From positions 1,214,629 to 1,278,628 of the forward strand of contig JBFONV010000001.1 of NCBI GenBank assembly GCA_040779335.1: 64,000 nucleotides of DNA, written 5' to 3'. Source of the stretch: JBFONV01 sp040779335. Lineage in GTDB: Bacteria > Pseudomonadota > Gammaproteobacteria > Enterobacterales > Alteromonadaceae. Positions 23,617 to 33,492 of the stretch are shown in pieces; within the stretch, counting starts at the first letter, position 1; the number at the start of each line of letters is the position of its first letter. Both the position numbers and the translations under genes were made by a program. A model generated the notes under the pieces. It had not been told where the DNA came from and ran no database searches. It saw only the letters and a program-made list of their open reading frames with translations.

Positions 23617-25353
23617 TTAATCGCCCTCATCGTCATCATCTTCTTCAATTTCTATAGATTTTGCGGTAATAGTACCTTCTCCATCCTTGAAGCCTTTCAC
23701 TTTGACTTGATCGTTAACTTTTACAAGTTGCCAAAATTGTTCAGCAGTGACATCTTCATCATTCAATTCAAACTCGGTGTTCTCGGTGATCATAACCAGA
23801 TGATGGGAAACGATTAAACTCTGCTCTAATAACTCTTCAATGATACCTCTAAATTCAGTGCGTTGACCGTGACCGTGATCATGACCGTGACCATGACCGT
23901 CATCGTCATTTGCGCTTTCTATTTCAACAGAAGAGGCGACGAAGTCACCGTTAATGTCATTACCTTGCACTTCGACTTCCATGCCATCTTCAAGCTCAGT
24001 AAAAAACGCATCTTGAGAGACATGATCACCTTGTGAATTTTCAAAGGTGGTCTCGGTTGTGGTGTTCACGACAATACCGACAATAACAAAACTAGTTTCG
24101 GTAATATCGCTAACCGTTCCTTTTAATTCCGTTTCTTGATCAGAGTGGTCATTATGACGTTTTAATTTGCTGGCAATAGTGTTGCCTTCGTTATCAATAA
24201 AGCCTCGCACTTCAACATAGTCATTAATATTGATGTCTGCTAGATCAAAAAATCGCTCATGAACATCAGATTCATCTTTCATTTTTGTTTGCTCATTAAC
24301 GATAAACGTTACCCCTAATAGCGTTAATTGCTGTAAATTGAGGTCAATTGATTCGACCAGCCCTTCAACTTTTAAGTTCGTTCTTTGGTGAATACGAACT
24401 TCATTGGCCAGTAAATCACCTTGATCATTATATGCGCCTTTAACTTTGATCCGAATATTGAGCATTAATGCATTGGCATCACCATGTTCGAATTCAGTAT
24501 TCTCATCGGTAATTACGTGTATATCGTTAACGGTAAAACTATTGCTAGATTCGAAGCTGGTGATTATGCCTTCGAGGTTTCTTCTATGACCACCATCATG
24601 GTCATCTTCAGTTTCTTTGAGTTTTATTTCGCTAATCGTAAAGACTCTGTCTATTAGAGATGAGGGCTGTCCTTTTACTCTTACCAATTGTCCGTCACTG
24701 AGCTGTTCGACAGTGAAATTAGTAAACTCCGCGACGCTATAATCAATGGTTAGTTCTGCCAGCATAAACGTTTGCAAATCGGTATCGAGCATGGATACTT
24801 CACCTTGAAGTTTTAGCGTTGTACTGGGACCTTCTTTTTCAATTCTTGTTGCGTAAAGTTGGTTGTCAGCATTAAAAAAACCACTGACTTCAAGGAAATC
24901 GCCAGGGATAAGCAGCTCTAAGACGACATTATCTAAGCTGGTTAAATCATCATAAATGACTGTTTGCCCCAATATCACTAACGAGTTAGCTATTAGATCG
25001 ATACTTTCAAGTGGTCCTTTAATTTGTTCATCATAGTGAATGTTATGTGCAGTACCGGTTTTTCCATCGTCATTAACTTCACCATCAAGGCTGACGATCA
25101 TCCCTATCTGGAGGTCATTCTCATCGGCATTGTCATTATCATCGGTGGAAACTGTTGAACTATCCGTCTCGTATTCAATACCATCAATATAAACACTGCC
25201 AAAACCAGTGATAACCCCTGTGGTGCTCGTTGGCTGGCTGGTACTTGGTGGCGGGGGAGGTGGTTCTATGGTTGGTTGCGATGATGAGTCAGATCCTCCA
25301 CCACAACCAATAAGTAGTAACGTCAAAATTAAGGGGATGAAACGATAGATCAT
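23617..25353 (-). CDS. DUF5666 repeat lipoprotein
   Basis: 578 residues. The signal peptide ends in the lipobox LLIGC (Cys near residue 17), followed by a Ser/Pro linker (EPPPPPPSTSQPTS). The rest is about six to seven copies of a 70-80 residue beta-rich unit (GxVxxFxSxxxFxVxxIxVxxxTxFE, then LxxGMxVEVxG and A(T/S)xIE), the DUF5666 pattern. Near residue 485 there is a His/Gly/Asp run (DDDGHGHGHDHGHG) that could bind metal, and the C-terminus is acidic. A cell-surface or periplasmic role is likely; function is unknown. AGAGG precedes the ATG. Confidence 0.78.
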   Translation of the reverse strand: MIYRFIPLILTLLLIGCGGGSDSSSQPTIEPPPPPPSTSQPTSTTGVITGFGSVYIDGIEYETDSSTVSTDDNDNADENDLQIGMIVSLDGEVNDDGKTGTAHNIHYDEQIKGPLESIDLIANSLVILGQTVIYDDLTSLDNVVLELLIPGDFLEVSGFFNADNQLYATRIEKEGPSTTLKLQGEVSMLDTDLQTFMLAELTIDYSVAEFTNFTVEQLSDGQLVRVKGQPSSLIDRVFTISEIKLKETEDDHDGGHRRNLEGIITSFESSNSFTVNDIHVITDENTEFEHGDANALMLNIRIKVKGAYNDQGDLLANEVRIHQRTNLKVEGLVESIDLNLQQLTLLGVTFIVNEQTKMKDESDVHERFFDLADININDYVEVRGFIDNEGNTIASKLKRHNDHSDQETELKGTVSDITETSFVIVGIVVNTTTETTFENSQGDHVSQDAFFTELEDGMEVEVQGNDINGDFVASSVEIESANDDDGHGHGHDHGHGQRTEFRGIIEELLEQSLIVSHHLVMITENTEFELNDEDVTAEQFWQLVKVNDQVKVKGFKDGEGTITAKSIEIEEDDDDEGD

Positions 25354-25639
25354 AATAACCTCTATGCTTGCGCTAAGTTAGGATGCAGGTACTAGGCTAA
25401 GAACTTATCAAGCGCCATACAGGCATCGTTAAATACAGGAGTGTTATACAGTTCTTATTACAGTTAGCTATCAACGTAGTTGTACAGCTATAGCTAGTTA
25501 TTATAAATGTTCTACCTTAGGATTACCTTAAAAGGTTACGTCAATATCGGATTTTCTTTGATTATTAAATAAACACATGATAATTGTTAGCCATAGATGT
25601 TTATGCAGTGGCTAAATAATGTCGCACAAATCGTTGTAC

Positions 25640-26404
25640 TCAGTGAGATATAGTCGCCAGCATGTAGAAAAAATTGCCAAATTCTTCATTGTTTGACGTT
25701 CTGGAGCTAGTGTTACCGAAATTCCACCAAGGTTGTATTTCCATATCCATTGAAATTAACCGCCAAGTACTATGCTCATTTTCAAAACCTTTAACTTCAC
25801 AAATACCACGATTACATTGAACGGTAACACTTTCTAGTTTGTCAGAAAGTTCATGTAGCATAATAAAGTCACTAATATTTTGCTCTATCGTGTATACCCA
25901 GTTATCTGCAATTTTTTCCGTATTTAACTGTTTGAATGAAGCTTTAAATTTATCATCAGCCTCATCGACAACCGTGATAAAGGGCTCTGATAAATATGTT
26001 GATATTTCATCTTTTGACATAATTGATTTACTGCCTTCACCATCTTCACCATCTTCACTATCGCCATCATTGCTAATATCACCTGCTTGGTTGTAACTAT
26101 CTAGTTGCTCTTGGTAATAGGCAATCTGTTCTTGAAATTCTTGTTTTTGTTGCGCTAGTTTATGCTCTAATTCATCAATATGTGCTTGGCTTTCATTGTT
26201 AACAATTAATCTATTTTGACCACCCAAAGGGTTATTGTCAGGCTCTGATAATTTGTGCTTTTGAGCCGTGGCTCGTTGAGACGTGTTTGAGTGACCTTGT
26301 TGGGTGGATATTTGTTGTTGGGAAGTGGGGGCGTTGTATCTACCGAGTAACAGACCGGCAACAAAGCATAGGGCGCCCGTTAATACCAGATGATTGACCT
26401 TCAT
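25640..26404 (-). CDS. Membrane-anchored coiled-coil protein, unrecognised
   Basis: 254 residues. Residues 5-22 form an N-terminal membrane anchor (LVLTGALCFVAGLLLGRY). Residues 65-100 are a predicted coiled coil (IDELEHKLAQQKQEFQEQIA). An acidic Gly/Asp/Glu linker follows, then a globular C-terminal region with two cysteines (VQCNRGICEVKGFE) that may form a disulfide. I do not recognise the family. It is probably anchored in the inner membrane and faces the periplasm. Confidence 0.6.
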   Translation of the reverse strand: MKVNHLVLTGALCFVAGLLLGRYNAPTSQQQISTQQGHSNTSQRATAQKHKLSEPDNNPLGGQNRLIVNNESQAHIDELEHKLAQQKQEFQEQIAYYQEQLDSYNQAGDISNDGDSEDGEDGEGSKSIMSKDEISTYLSEPFITVVDEADDKFKASFKQLNTEKIADNWVYTIEQNISDFIMLHELSDKLESVTVQCNRGICEVKGFENEHSTWRLISMDMEIQPWWNFGNTSSRTSNNEEFGNFFYMLATISH

Positions 26405-26527
26405 GACCTTCCTTATCTTATTGCTATTTTGTGATATTACTCATTTATATTGAAGTAAGTCAAAAGCAAATTTGGTCACTAATCATCGTCAATATGATTA
26501 ATATCAGGGTTTTTCTAATAAGAATTA

Positions 26528-27079
26528 TTAATCTTTATTTTTGGGACTAAACAAACCAAAAAACTTTCCAGATTGAGTTGCCGCAAGCCTCGACCATATA
26601 TCGTATTTATCGCCGACACGTATCGTTGTGGAGACATTGTATGCGCCGACTAAACAAATAATACTGCTATAACCAAAAAGATCACCAATATTAATATGTA
26701 ACAAAGGAGAGTGCGCTGTCCCCCATAACCAAATAACGTTACTTAGCCATGTTGACAACATTAATAAGCACATCACAATAAAAAATAGTTCAACTTTTTG
26801 TAATTCTTGTCGGCTTGCTGAAAACCAACCACTGCCAACATATAGCCGTAACCATAATGGGAAGTCTTTATATTCTTTATGTATATTATCCATTGAGTAA
26901 AGTTCCTGCTCTAACGTGTCGACATCTAGTTCAAACGTTTTCGCCAAAGCGCGTAATGATGCATAGCCAACCCTGTGGCCACTTTCAATACGTTGAATGG
27001 TGCGAAGGCTTAAACCGCTAATTTCGGCAAGTTGTTCTTGTGAAAGATATTTTTGTTTTCTTAGTGTTTTAATAAACAT
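26528..27079 (-). CDS. XRE-family HTH protein with two membrane helices
   Basis: 183 residues. Residues 5-58 are a Cro/C1-type helix-turn-helix (LRKQKYLSQEQLAEISGLSLRTIQRIESG-like). The C-terminal half carries two membrane helices at about 97-117 and 128-150. Membrane-tethered XRE regulators of this type exist in Alteromonadales. It is divergent from xdhA but separated by 218 bp; whether it regulates the purine operon is not evident. Confidence 0.72.
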   Translation of the reverse strand: MFIKTLRKQKYLSQEQLAEISGLSLRTIQRIESGHRVGYASLRALAKTFELDVDTLEQELYSMDNIHKEYKDFPLWLRLYVGSGWFSASRQELQKVELFFIVMCLLMLSTWLSNVIWLWGTAHSPLLHINIGDLFGYSSIICLVGAYNVSTTIRVGDKYDIWSRLAATQSGKFFGLFSPKNKD

Positions 27080-27203
27080 GCTCAGCCCTTACCGAATTCT
27101 CCTAACTATACATCATCATAATACCTTGTCGGTGACGAAAAAACGCCGCCAATTTGCCGTCAATTAACAATATATTGTGACTATTTCCTTAAAAGCAAAA
27201 ATC

Positions 27204-27217
27204 TGACACTTGTGTCA
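27204..27217. promoter_or_regulatory. Palindromic operator before xdhA
   Basis: TGACACTTGTGTCA, identical in all arms to the core TGACACATGTGTCA at 48808-48821. It overlaps the likely -35 (TTGTGT, 27210-27215; -10 TATAGT, 27232-27237; spacer 16). A site overlapping the -35 suits a repressor. Confidence 0.7.
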
Positions 27218-27237
27218 AGAAATAGATCTGCTATAGT
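27210..27237 (+). promoter_or_regulatory. Predicted xdhA promoter
   Basis: TTGTGT -35, 16 bp spacer, TATAGT -10, about 60 bp before the xdhA ATG. Confidence 0.5.
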
Positions 27238-27297
27238 GATTAGATATAAATATGCAGCGGTTCTTGTTAAAACCAACGTGTTTCATCGGAAGTCATT

Positions 27298-28773
27298 ATG
27301 TCTACAAGCTCAGTCCGTTTTCTCCTTAATCATGAAGAAGTATTGCTGGATAACGTCGATCCTAACTTAACTGTTTTACAGTATTTGCGAGATATACGGT
27401 GCCAATCAGGCACCAAAGAAGGCTGTGCTTCTGGTGATTGCGGTGCTTGTACCGTGGTTATTGCCGAACTATCACCTGAAAGTGGTTCAGCTAAAAATAA
27501 TAGCGCGCTCACTTATAAATCAATAAATTCATGTATCACCTTTGTTGGCAGTTTACATGGTAAGCAACTTATTACGGTCGAAAACCTAAAACAAGGCAAT
27601 AAGCTGCATCACGTTCAGCAAGCATTTGTTGATCAGCACGGCTCGCAATGTGGGTTTTGTACTCCAGGTTTTGTGATGTCAGCATTTGCTCTTCATAAAG
27701 AAAACGATAGACCAGATCGCGAGCAAGTCGTTGAAGCCTTGGCAGGAAATTTATGTCGCTGTACTGGCTATAAATCTATTATCGACGCCGCGATGTCATC
27801 AAGTAAAGACGCTGAGCAAGACTCGTTTGCCCAGCAGTATCAACAAACCATCGCGCAGTTAACAGAACTTAATAAATTGCCCGCAGCGGTATTAAATAAT
27901 GGCCATCATTATTATTACGCGCCAGAGTCTACTCGCGAGTTATCACAATATTTGCGTGAACATACAGATGCAACGTTAGTGGCGGGAGGGACCGATTTAG
28001 CGCTTGGCGTTACGCAAAACCTCAGGGCCATTGAGCGTATGGTGTATCTCGGGAACGTTAAAGAACTGAATGTTATTGAAGAAACTGAGCAACACTTCAC
28101 TATAGGCTCAGCGGTACCTTACACACAATTTACGCCATTACTGGCAAATGAATATCCAGAACTTGGGGCAATGATCGAGCGTATTGGTGCAAAGCAAGTG
28201 CGCAATAACGGCACCTTAGGTGGCAATATTGGTAATGCTTCTCCCATAGGTGATATGCCACCGGCACTCATCGCATTGGGCGCTAAGATGACACTTCAAC
28301 GAGATCAACAAGAGCGCAGTATTGCCGTAGAAGATTATTTTACTGGTTATAAACAAACGGTATTAGCGACTGGCGAATTTATCAAAACAGTTGATATTCC
28401 TAAAGCCTTGCCTAACCAGTTTCTCAAGCTTTATAAAATATCGAAACGCATTGATGATGATATTTCAGCGGTGTTAGCGGCTATTTTTATCGAGCTGGAC
28501 GATAATGTTATTAGTCAAGTCCGCATTGCGTTTGGCGGTATGGCAGCCATTCCGGCAAGAGCCAAAAACAGCGAAAAGACCTTGTTAGGTAAAGTGCTTA
28601 ACCAAGAAAATATTGATGCGGCGATGCAAGCGTTATCGACTGACTTTCAGCCTATGTCAGATGTTAGAGCGTCGGACAAATATCGTATGACTGTCGCTCA
28701 AAACCTGCTGCAAAAATGCTATTTAGAATTGCAAAATAGAAACTTATTAACACGAGTCACCCACTATGCGTAG
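27298..28773 (+). CDS. xdhA: Xanthine dehydrogenase small subunit (2Fe-2S and FAD)
   Basis: 491 residues. The N-terminal ferredoxin-type cluster ligands are GCASGDCGACTVV, the second 2Fe-2S domain has CGFCTPGFVMS and GNLCRCTGYKSI. The FAD domain runs from about residue 195 (TLVAGGTDLALGV, then TLGGNIGNASPIGDMPP). It transfers electrons from the Mo site to NAD. It is the first gene of a run that overlaps or closely abuts through allA and guaD. The stop overlaps the xdhB ATG by eight bases. Confidence 0.95.
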   Translation: MSTSSVRFLLNHEEVLLDNVDPNLTVLQYLRDIRCQSGTKEGCASGDCGACTVVIAELSPESGSAKNNSALTYKSINSCITFVGSLHGKQLITVENLKQGNKLHHVQQAFVDQHGSQCGFCTPGFVMSAFALHKENDRPDREQVVEALAGNLCRCTGYKSIIDAAMSSSKDAEQDSFAQQYQQTIAQLTELNKLPAAVLNNGHHYYYAPESTRELSQYLREHTDATLVAGGTDLALGVTQNLRAIERMVYLGNVKELNVIEETEQHFTIGSAVPYTQFTPLLANEYPELGAMIERIGAKQVRNNGTLGGNIGNASPIGDMPPALIALGAKMTLQRDQQERSIAVEDYFTGYKQTVLATGEFIKTVDIPKALPNQFLKLYKISKRIDDDISAVLAAIFIELDDNVISQVRIAFGGMAAIPARAKNSEKTLLGKVLNQENIDAAMQALSTDFQPMSDVRASDKYRMTVAQNLLQKCYLELQNRNLLTRVTHYA

Positions 28774-31159
28774 CCTGATTGATATAGATAAAAACAGCAA
28801 AGCTGCAACGGCTCAACATTTGGGTGGGGTTGGCAGCGCTAAAAAACATGAAAGTGCCGATAAACATGTGGGTGGCGAAGCTATATATATAGATGATCGT
28901 CCTGAGCCTCGCGGTCAGTTGCATGCGGCGGTAGGTCAAAGCACTGTTGCACATGCTGTTATTAAAAGTATCGATTTATCGGCGGTAAAAACTGCCCCCG
29001 GTGTCGTCGCCGTTATTACTGTTGACGATGTCCCAGGTCATACTGACATTGGTCCGGTATTTCCTGGCGATCCAGTTTTAGCCATCGGCAAGGTTGAATA
29101 TGTTGGTCAGCCCATTTTTGCTGTCGCAGCCACTAGTCACGACTTGGCGCGTAAAGCCGTCAAGTTAGCCAAAATTGACTATCAAGAATTAGCACCCGTA
29201 TTGACGGTAAAAGAGGCGTTAGCTAAACAGCATTTTGTTCGTCCGCCCTTTACCATGCAAAGAGGAGATCCCAAGACCGCAATTAATAATGCAACGCATC
29301 AATTATCGGGAGAGCTCTGCGTTGGCGGACAGGAGCATTTTTATTTAGAGGGACAAGTTTCATCAGCCGAGCCGACAGAAAACGGCGGCATGGCGATATT
29401 TTCTTCTTCTCAGCATCCTAGTGAAGTGCAAAAACTGGTGGCTGAAGTCTTGGACATTTCTCTCAACAAGGTCGTGGTTGATACCCGTCGTATGGGCGGC
29501 GGCTTTGGTGGCAAAGAAACACAAGCGGCGCCTTGGGCTTGTATTGCCGCGTTATTGGCCAATAAAACCGGAAAACCGGTTAAGTTTAAACTTAGTCGCA
29601 GTGACGATATGTGCATGACGGGTAAACGCCACCCGTTTGAGAATTCATATCAGGTCGGCTTTGATGAGCATGGACAAATAAAAGGCATTGAAATTACCGT
29701 TAACGGTAATTGTGGATACTCACCCGATTTATCTGACGCGATTGTTGATAGAGCGATGTTTCATTCTGACAATGCCTATTACCTTGATCAAGCAACCGTT
29801 ACAGGCAATCGTTGTAAACTTAATACCGTTTCTCATACTGCTTATCGAGGCTTTGGTGGGCCACAAGGCATGATGACCATTGAAATGGTTATGGATGATA
29901 TTGCCCGTCATTTAGGTAAAGACCCTCTCGATATTCGCAAAATTAATCTTTACGGCAGAGACGATCGCAATGTTACGCACTATCACCAAGTGGTTGAACA
30001 TAACAAAATGGCAGAGCTGATCGATACGCTCGCCGAAAGCGCCGATTATCAAAAGCGCCGTCAAAGCATTAGCGAATTTAATCAGCAAAATAGTGTCTTG
30101 AAAAAAGGTATTGCCTTAACGCCGGTTAAATTTGGCATTTCATTTACGGTACAACATTTAAATCAAGCGGGCGCGCTTATTCACCTTTATACCGATGGCA
30201 GTATTCATTTAAATCATGGCGGCACAGAAATGGGCCAAGGTTTGTTTACTAAGGTTGCGCAAATAGTTGCGGAAGAATTTCAGGTTAGTGTTGATACCAT
30301 TGAAGTGTCAGCAACACGCACCGATAAAGTGCCTAATACCTCACCGACAGCGGCGTCTTCTGGTACAGATCTTAACGGTAAAGCGGCGCAAGCGGCGGCG
30401 AAAATATTAAAAGAACGCCTCGTTAATTTTGCCAGCGAAACTTATCAAGTTGCGACAGATACCATTGTCTTCAAAGATAATCAGGTTGTGATGGGGGAAG
30501 GAGAAAATGCCGTTATTGTCTCTTTCGCTGAACTGGTGCAACAAGCCTATATGGGCAGAGTATCGCTTTCGTCGACCGGATATTATAAAACCCCAAAAAT
30601 TCATTTTGATCGCGAGAAAGCTAAGGGGCGGCCTTTTTTCTATTACTCAACGGGGGCTGCGGTATCAGAAGTGCTTATTGATACCTTAACCGGAGAGTAT
30701 AAATTATTACGGACGGATATATTGCATGACGTTGGTCATTCGTTAAATCCAGCAATTGACATTGGTCAAATTGAAGGGGGATTTATCCAAGGTATGGGCT
30801 GGTTAACGACCGAAGAGCTTGTCTGGAATGAGCAAGGCCGCTTGTTATCAAATAACCCCGCGACATACAAAATCCCTGCGATCAGTGATGCGCCTGAAGA
30901 TTTTAGAGTGTCGCTAGTGCCTGACGATCCAAACCGAGAGCACACAGTTTATAACTCTAAAGCTGTTGGCGAACCGCCATTTATGCTGGCAATTTCTGTA
31001 TGGTCGGCATTAAAAGATGCCATTGCCAGTATTGAAAACTATCAATACTCGCCCAAACTAGACACCCCAGCAACACCAGAGCGGGTGCTTTGGGCAATAG
31101 AGTCCGTTAAACACCAGGCGAAAATTGCGCAACAAGTTAAGAGTTCGGTCAATGAATAA
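28766..31159 (+). CDS. xdhB: Xanthine dehydrogenase large, molybdenum-binding subunit
   Basis: 797 residues. It oxidises hypoxanthine and xanthine to urate. Motifs of the molybdopterin-binding subunit include HFYLEGQ, MGGGFGGKETQA, TAYRGFGGPQGM, NHGGTEMGQGLFTK, and the catalytic glutamate in KAVGEPPFMLAISV near the C-terminus. Length is normal for bacterial XdhB. It is sandwiched between xdhA and xdhC with overlapping ends. Confidence 0.95.
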   Translation: MRSLIDIDKNSKAATAQHLGGVGSAKKHESADKHVGGEAIYIDDRPEPRGQLHAAVGQSTVAHAVIKSIDLSAVKTAPGVVAVITVDDVPGHTDIGPVFPGDPVLAIGKVEYVGQPIFAVAATSHDLARKAVKLAKIDYQELAPVLTVKEALAKQHFVRPPFTMQRGDPKTAINNATHQLSGELCVGGQEHFYLEGQVSSAEPTENGGMAIFSSSQHPSEVQKLVAEVLDISLNKVVVDTRRMGGGFGGKETQAAPWACIAALLANKTGKPVKFKLSRSDDMCMTGKRHPFENSYQVGFDEHGQIKGIEITVNGNCGYSPDLSDAIVDRAMFHSDNAYYLDQATVTGNRCKLNTVSHTAYRGFGGPQGMMTIEMVMDDIARHLGKDPLDIRKINLYGRDDRNVTHYHQVVEHNKMAELIDTLAESADYQKRRQSISEFNQQNSVLKKGIALTPVKFGISFTVQHLNQAGALIHLYTDGSIHLNHGGTEMGQGLFTKVAQIVAEEFQVSVDTIEVSATRTDKVPNTSPTAASSGTDLNGKAAQAAAKILKERLVNFASETYQVATDTIVFKDNQVVMGEGENAVIVSFAELVQQAYMGRVSLSSTGYYKTPKIHFDREKAKGRPFFYYSTGAAVSEVLIDTLTGEYKLLRTDILHDVGHSLNPAIDIGQIEGGFIQGMGWLTTEELVWNEQGRLLSNNPATYKIPAISDAPEDFRVSLVPDDPNREHTVYNSKAVGEPPFMLAISVWSALKDAIASIENYQYSPKLDTPATPERVLWAIESVKHQAKIAQQVKSSVNE

Positions 31160-32033
31160 TCTTAACTGGTCGAGTGCGGTAAATAATTTGACTAGCAAGG
31201 GCCAGGCTTATGTACTGGTGACTTTGATTGGTGTTTCGGGCTCAACGCCTAGAAACAGTGGCACAAAAATGGTCATTTCTCACCAAGAAATTTTTGACAC
31301 TATTGGTGGCGGTCACTTGGAGCACAAAGCGATAAAATTTGCTCAGCAATTATTGCAAAGTGCACAAGACTGCCAACATATTGAGCATTTTCAATTGGGT
31401 AGTAACTTAGGGCAATGTTGTGGCGGCAATGCAAGTGTGTTATTTGAATGTTTTGCCAGTAACAACGTCAATATTATGCTTTTTGGTGCGGGTCATGTCG
31501 GCCAAGCATTAGTGCCTATTTTAGCCTCACTACCTTGTCAGGTGACTTGGGTTGATAGTCGAGCGCAGCAATTTCCTGAGAATATGAATGATTATTATAA
31601 TGTCACTAAAGTGGTTAGCGACACCCCACAAGATGAAATTTCGCAAATGCCCGCTAATAGCTATTACATTGTCATGACCCATAATCATCAACTCGATTTT
31701 GATATTAGCCAAGCGATTCTTAAACGCGCTGATTTTCATTATTTTGGTCTTATCGCCTCGCAAACAAAATGGCGTCGTTTTCAGCAACGCTTTAAGCACA
31801 GAGAAATTGATATTGAGCAAGTTCAACGGATGAGTTGTCCAATAGGTTTAGCAGAAGTTCCCGGTAAGATGCCAATGGAAGTCGCGGTGTCTATAGCAGG
31901 TGAGATCATCAGTCTTTACCAAAAAACGCAACAAGAGCAACCGAAATCAATTAAACACGCGGTGCCAGTTTCTCAGCAGGGCGTGTCATGGCAAGCACTT
32001 AAAACCATGGTAACAGAGCATTCGTCGTCTTAA
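31152..32033 (+). CDS. xdhC: Xanthine dehydrogenase accessory protein (Mo cofactor sulfuration/insertion)
   Basis: 293 residues from ATG at 31152, which overlaps the xdhB stop (an upstream TTG at 31125 is not favoured). GSTPRNSGTKMV, GGGHLEHKA, CCGG and the Rossmann segment MLFGAGHVGQALVP are typical of XdhC, which holds the molybdenum cofactor and delivers it to XdhB. THNHQLDFD and GKMPMEVAVSIAGEI are conserved in the C-terminal domain. Confidence 0.92.
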   Translation: MNNLNWSSAVNNLTSKGQAYVLVTLIGVSGSTPRNSGTKMVISHQEIFDTIGGGHLEHKAIKFAQQLLQSAQDCQHIEHFQLGSNLGQCCGGNASVLFECFASNNVNIMLFGAGHVGQALVPILASLPCQVTWVDSRAQQFPENMNDYYNVTKVVSDTPQDEISQMPANSYYIVMTHNHQLDFDISQAILKRADFHYFGLIASQTKWRRFQQRFKHREIDIEQVQRMSCPIGLAEVPGKMPMEVAVSIAGEIISLYQKTQQEQPKSIKHAVPVSQQGVSWQALKTMVTEHSSS

Positions 32034-32036
32034 TTT

Positions 32037-33416
32037 ATGGAGAACAAGGTGTCACATTTTGCGTTGCAAAGTAAACGAGTGATCATTAGCAATGAGATGA
32101 TCGCCGCATGTATTGAAGTAAAGGGTGAGGCTGTTTACGCCATTCACCCTTATGCGCATCCGTTAACTTGTCCGATAACGGATGTTGGCGATGATGTCAT
32201 TATGCCAGGTTTGGTCGATTCACATGTACATATTAATGAGCCGGGTAGAACTGAGTGGGAAGGTTTTAACACTGCAACTCAAGCCGCAGCGGCAGGGGGC
32301 ATTACGACTTTAGTTGATATGCCGCTTAATTGTATTCCCGTAACCACAACCAAAGCGGCCTTTGAGGAAAAGTTGGCGGCAGTTACTGATAAACTATGGG
32401 TAGATTGTGGTTTTTGGGGCGGTGTCATCCCTGATAATATCGACCAGTTAGATGAGCTATTGTCGGCTGGCGTACTTGGGGTAAAGTCGTTTTTAATTGA
32501 CTCTGGCATCGCCGAATTTCCCAACGTTGACGCGAATGATATTCGCCGCGCTATGCCTATTCTTGCCGCTCACGATGTGCCATATCTTATTCATGCAGAG
32601 CTAGATTGTGGTGGTCACCAAGCCGCGATTATTACTGAAAAGTACCAAAGTTTTTTAGATTCGCGCCCGAAAAAGTGGGAGAACGATGCCATTGAGCTAA
32701 TGGTTGAGATGGCTGCTGAGGCTAAAGGCAATGGCAATGACTGCAAGGTTCACATTGTGCACTTATCCTCAGATGAAGGATTAACTCGTATTGCAAAGGC
32801 AAAAGCGAAGGGGCTAAGATTTACGGCAGAAACCTGTCCGCACTATTTAACCATTGCTGCCGAAAATATTCCTGATGGCAAAACTTTATTTAAGTGTTGT
32901 CCACCGATCCGCGAAGATAACAATCGAGAAAATTTATGGCAGGCAGTCAAAGATGGCCGTATCAGTTTCATTGTTTCTGACCATTCGCCTTGTACACCCG
33001 AATTAAAGCACATTGACAGTGGTGATATTGAAAAAGCGTGGGGCGGCATATCGGCGTTGCAATTTGGTTTGCCATTAATCTGGACAGAAGCACAACAGCG
33101 TGGTTTTACCTTGGTGGATTTAGCGCGCTTGATGTCGTTTGAAACCGCCAAGTTTGCTGGTTTAGATAGCATTAAAGGAACAATATCGGTTGGTCATCAT
33201 GCTGATTTTCTGGTGTTTGATGACGCCAGCCGTTTTGTTATTACCAACGAGATGATCAAACACAAGCATAAAATTACCCCTTATGTAGGTCGTGAGGTCT
33301 GTGGGGTGATCAAACAAACATTTGTTCGTGGTCGTCAGGTTTATGGTGACGATCAATTTATCAACAAACCCATTGGTAAGCCCTTGCTGAAGGGCCATTT
33401 AGGCAACAAACAATGA
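32037..33416 (+). CDS. allB: Allantoinase
   Basis: 459 residues of the cyclic amidohydrolase family. It opens the allantoin ring to allantoate. Two-metal-site residues are in DSHVHINEPGRTEWEG, the carboxylated lysine in GVKSFLIDSG, and histidines in LIHAELDCGG and HIVHLSS; the Asp of SDHSPCTPELK completes the site. ATG is three bases after the xdhC stop. Together with alc this gives the allantoate route. Confidence 0.93.
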   Translation: MENKVSHFALQSKRVIISNEMIAACIEVKGEAVYAIHPYAHPLTCPITDVGDDVIMPGLVDSHVHINEPGRTEWEGFNTATQAAAAGGITTLVDMPLNCIPVTTTKAAFEEKLAAVTDKLWVDCGFWGGVIPDNIDQLDELLSAGVLGVKSFLIDSGIAEFPNVDANDIRRAMPILAAHDVPYLIHAELDCGGHQAAIITEKYQSFLDSRPKKWENDAIELMVEMAAEAKGNGNDCKVHIVHLSSDEGLTRIAKAKAKGLRFTAETCPHYLTIAAENIPDGKTLFKCCPPIREDNNRENLWQAVKDGRISFIVSDHSPCTPELKHIDSGDIEKAWGGISALQFGLPLIWTEAQQRGFTLVDLARLMSFETAKFAGLDSIKGTISVGHHADFLVFDDASRFVITNEMIKHKHKITPYVGREVCGVIKQTFVRGRQVYGDDQFINKPIGKPLLKGHLGNKQ

Positions 33417-33492
33417 TGCTAATAAGAAAACATTTGGCAGCGCCCATCACTGGCAATGCTATTTTGAATACGCACGTTAAGCGAGACAGTTA

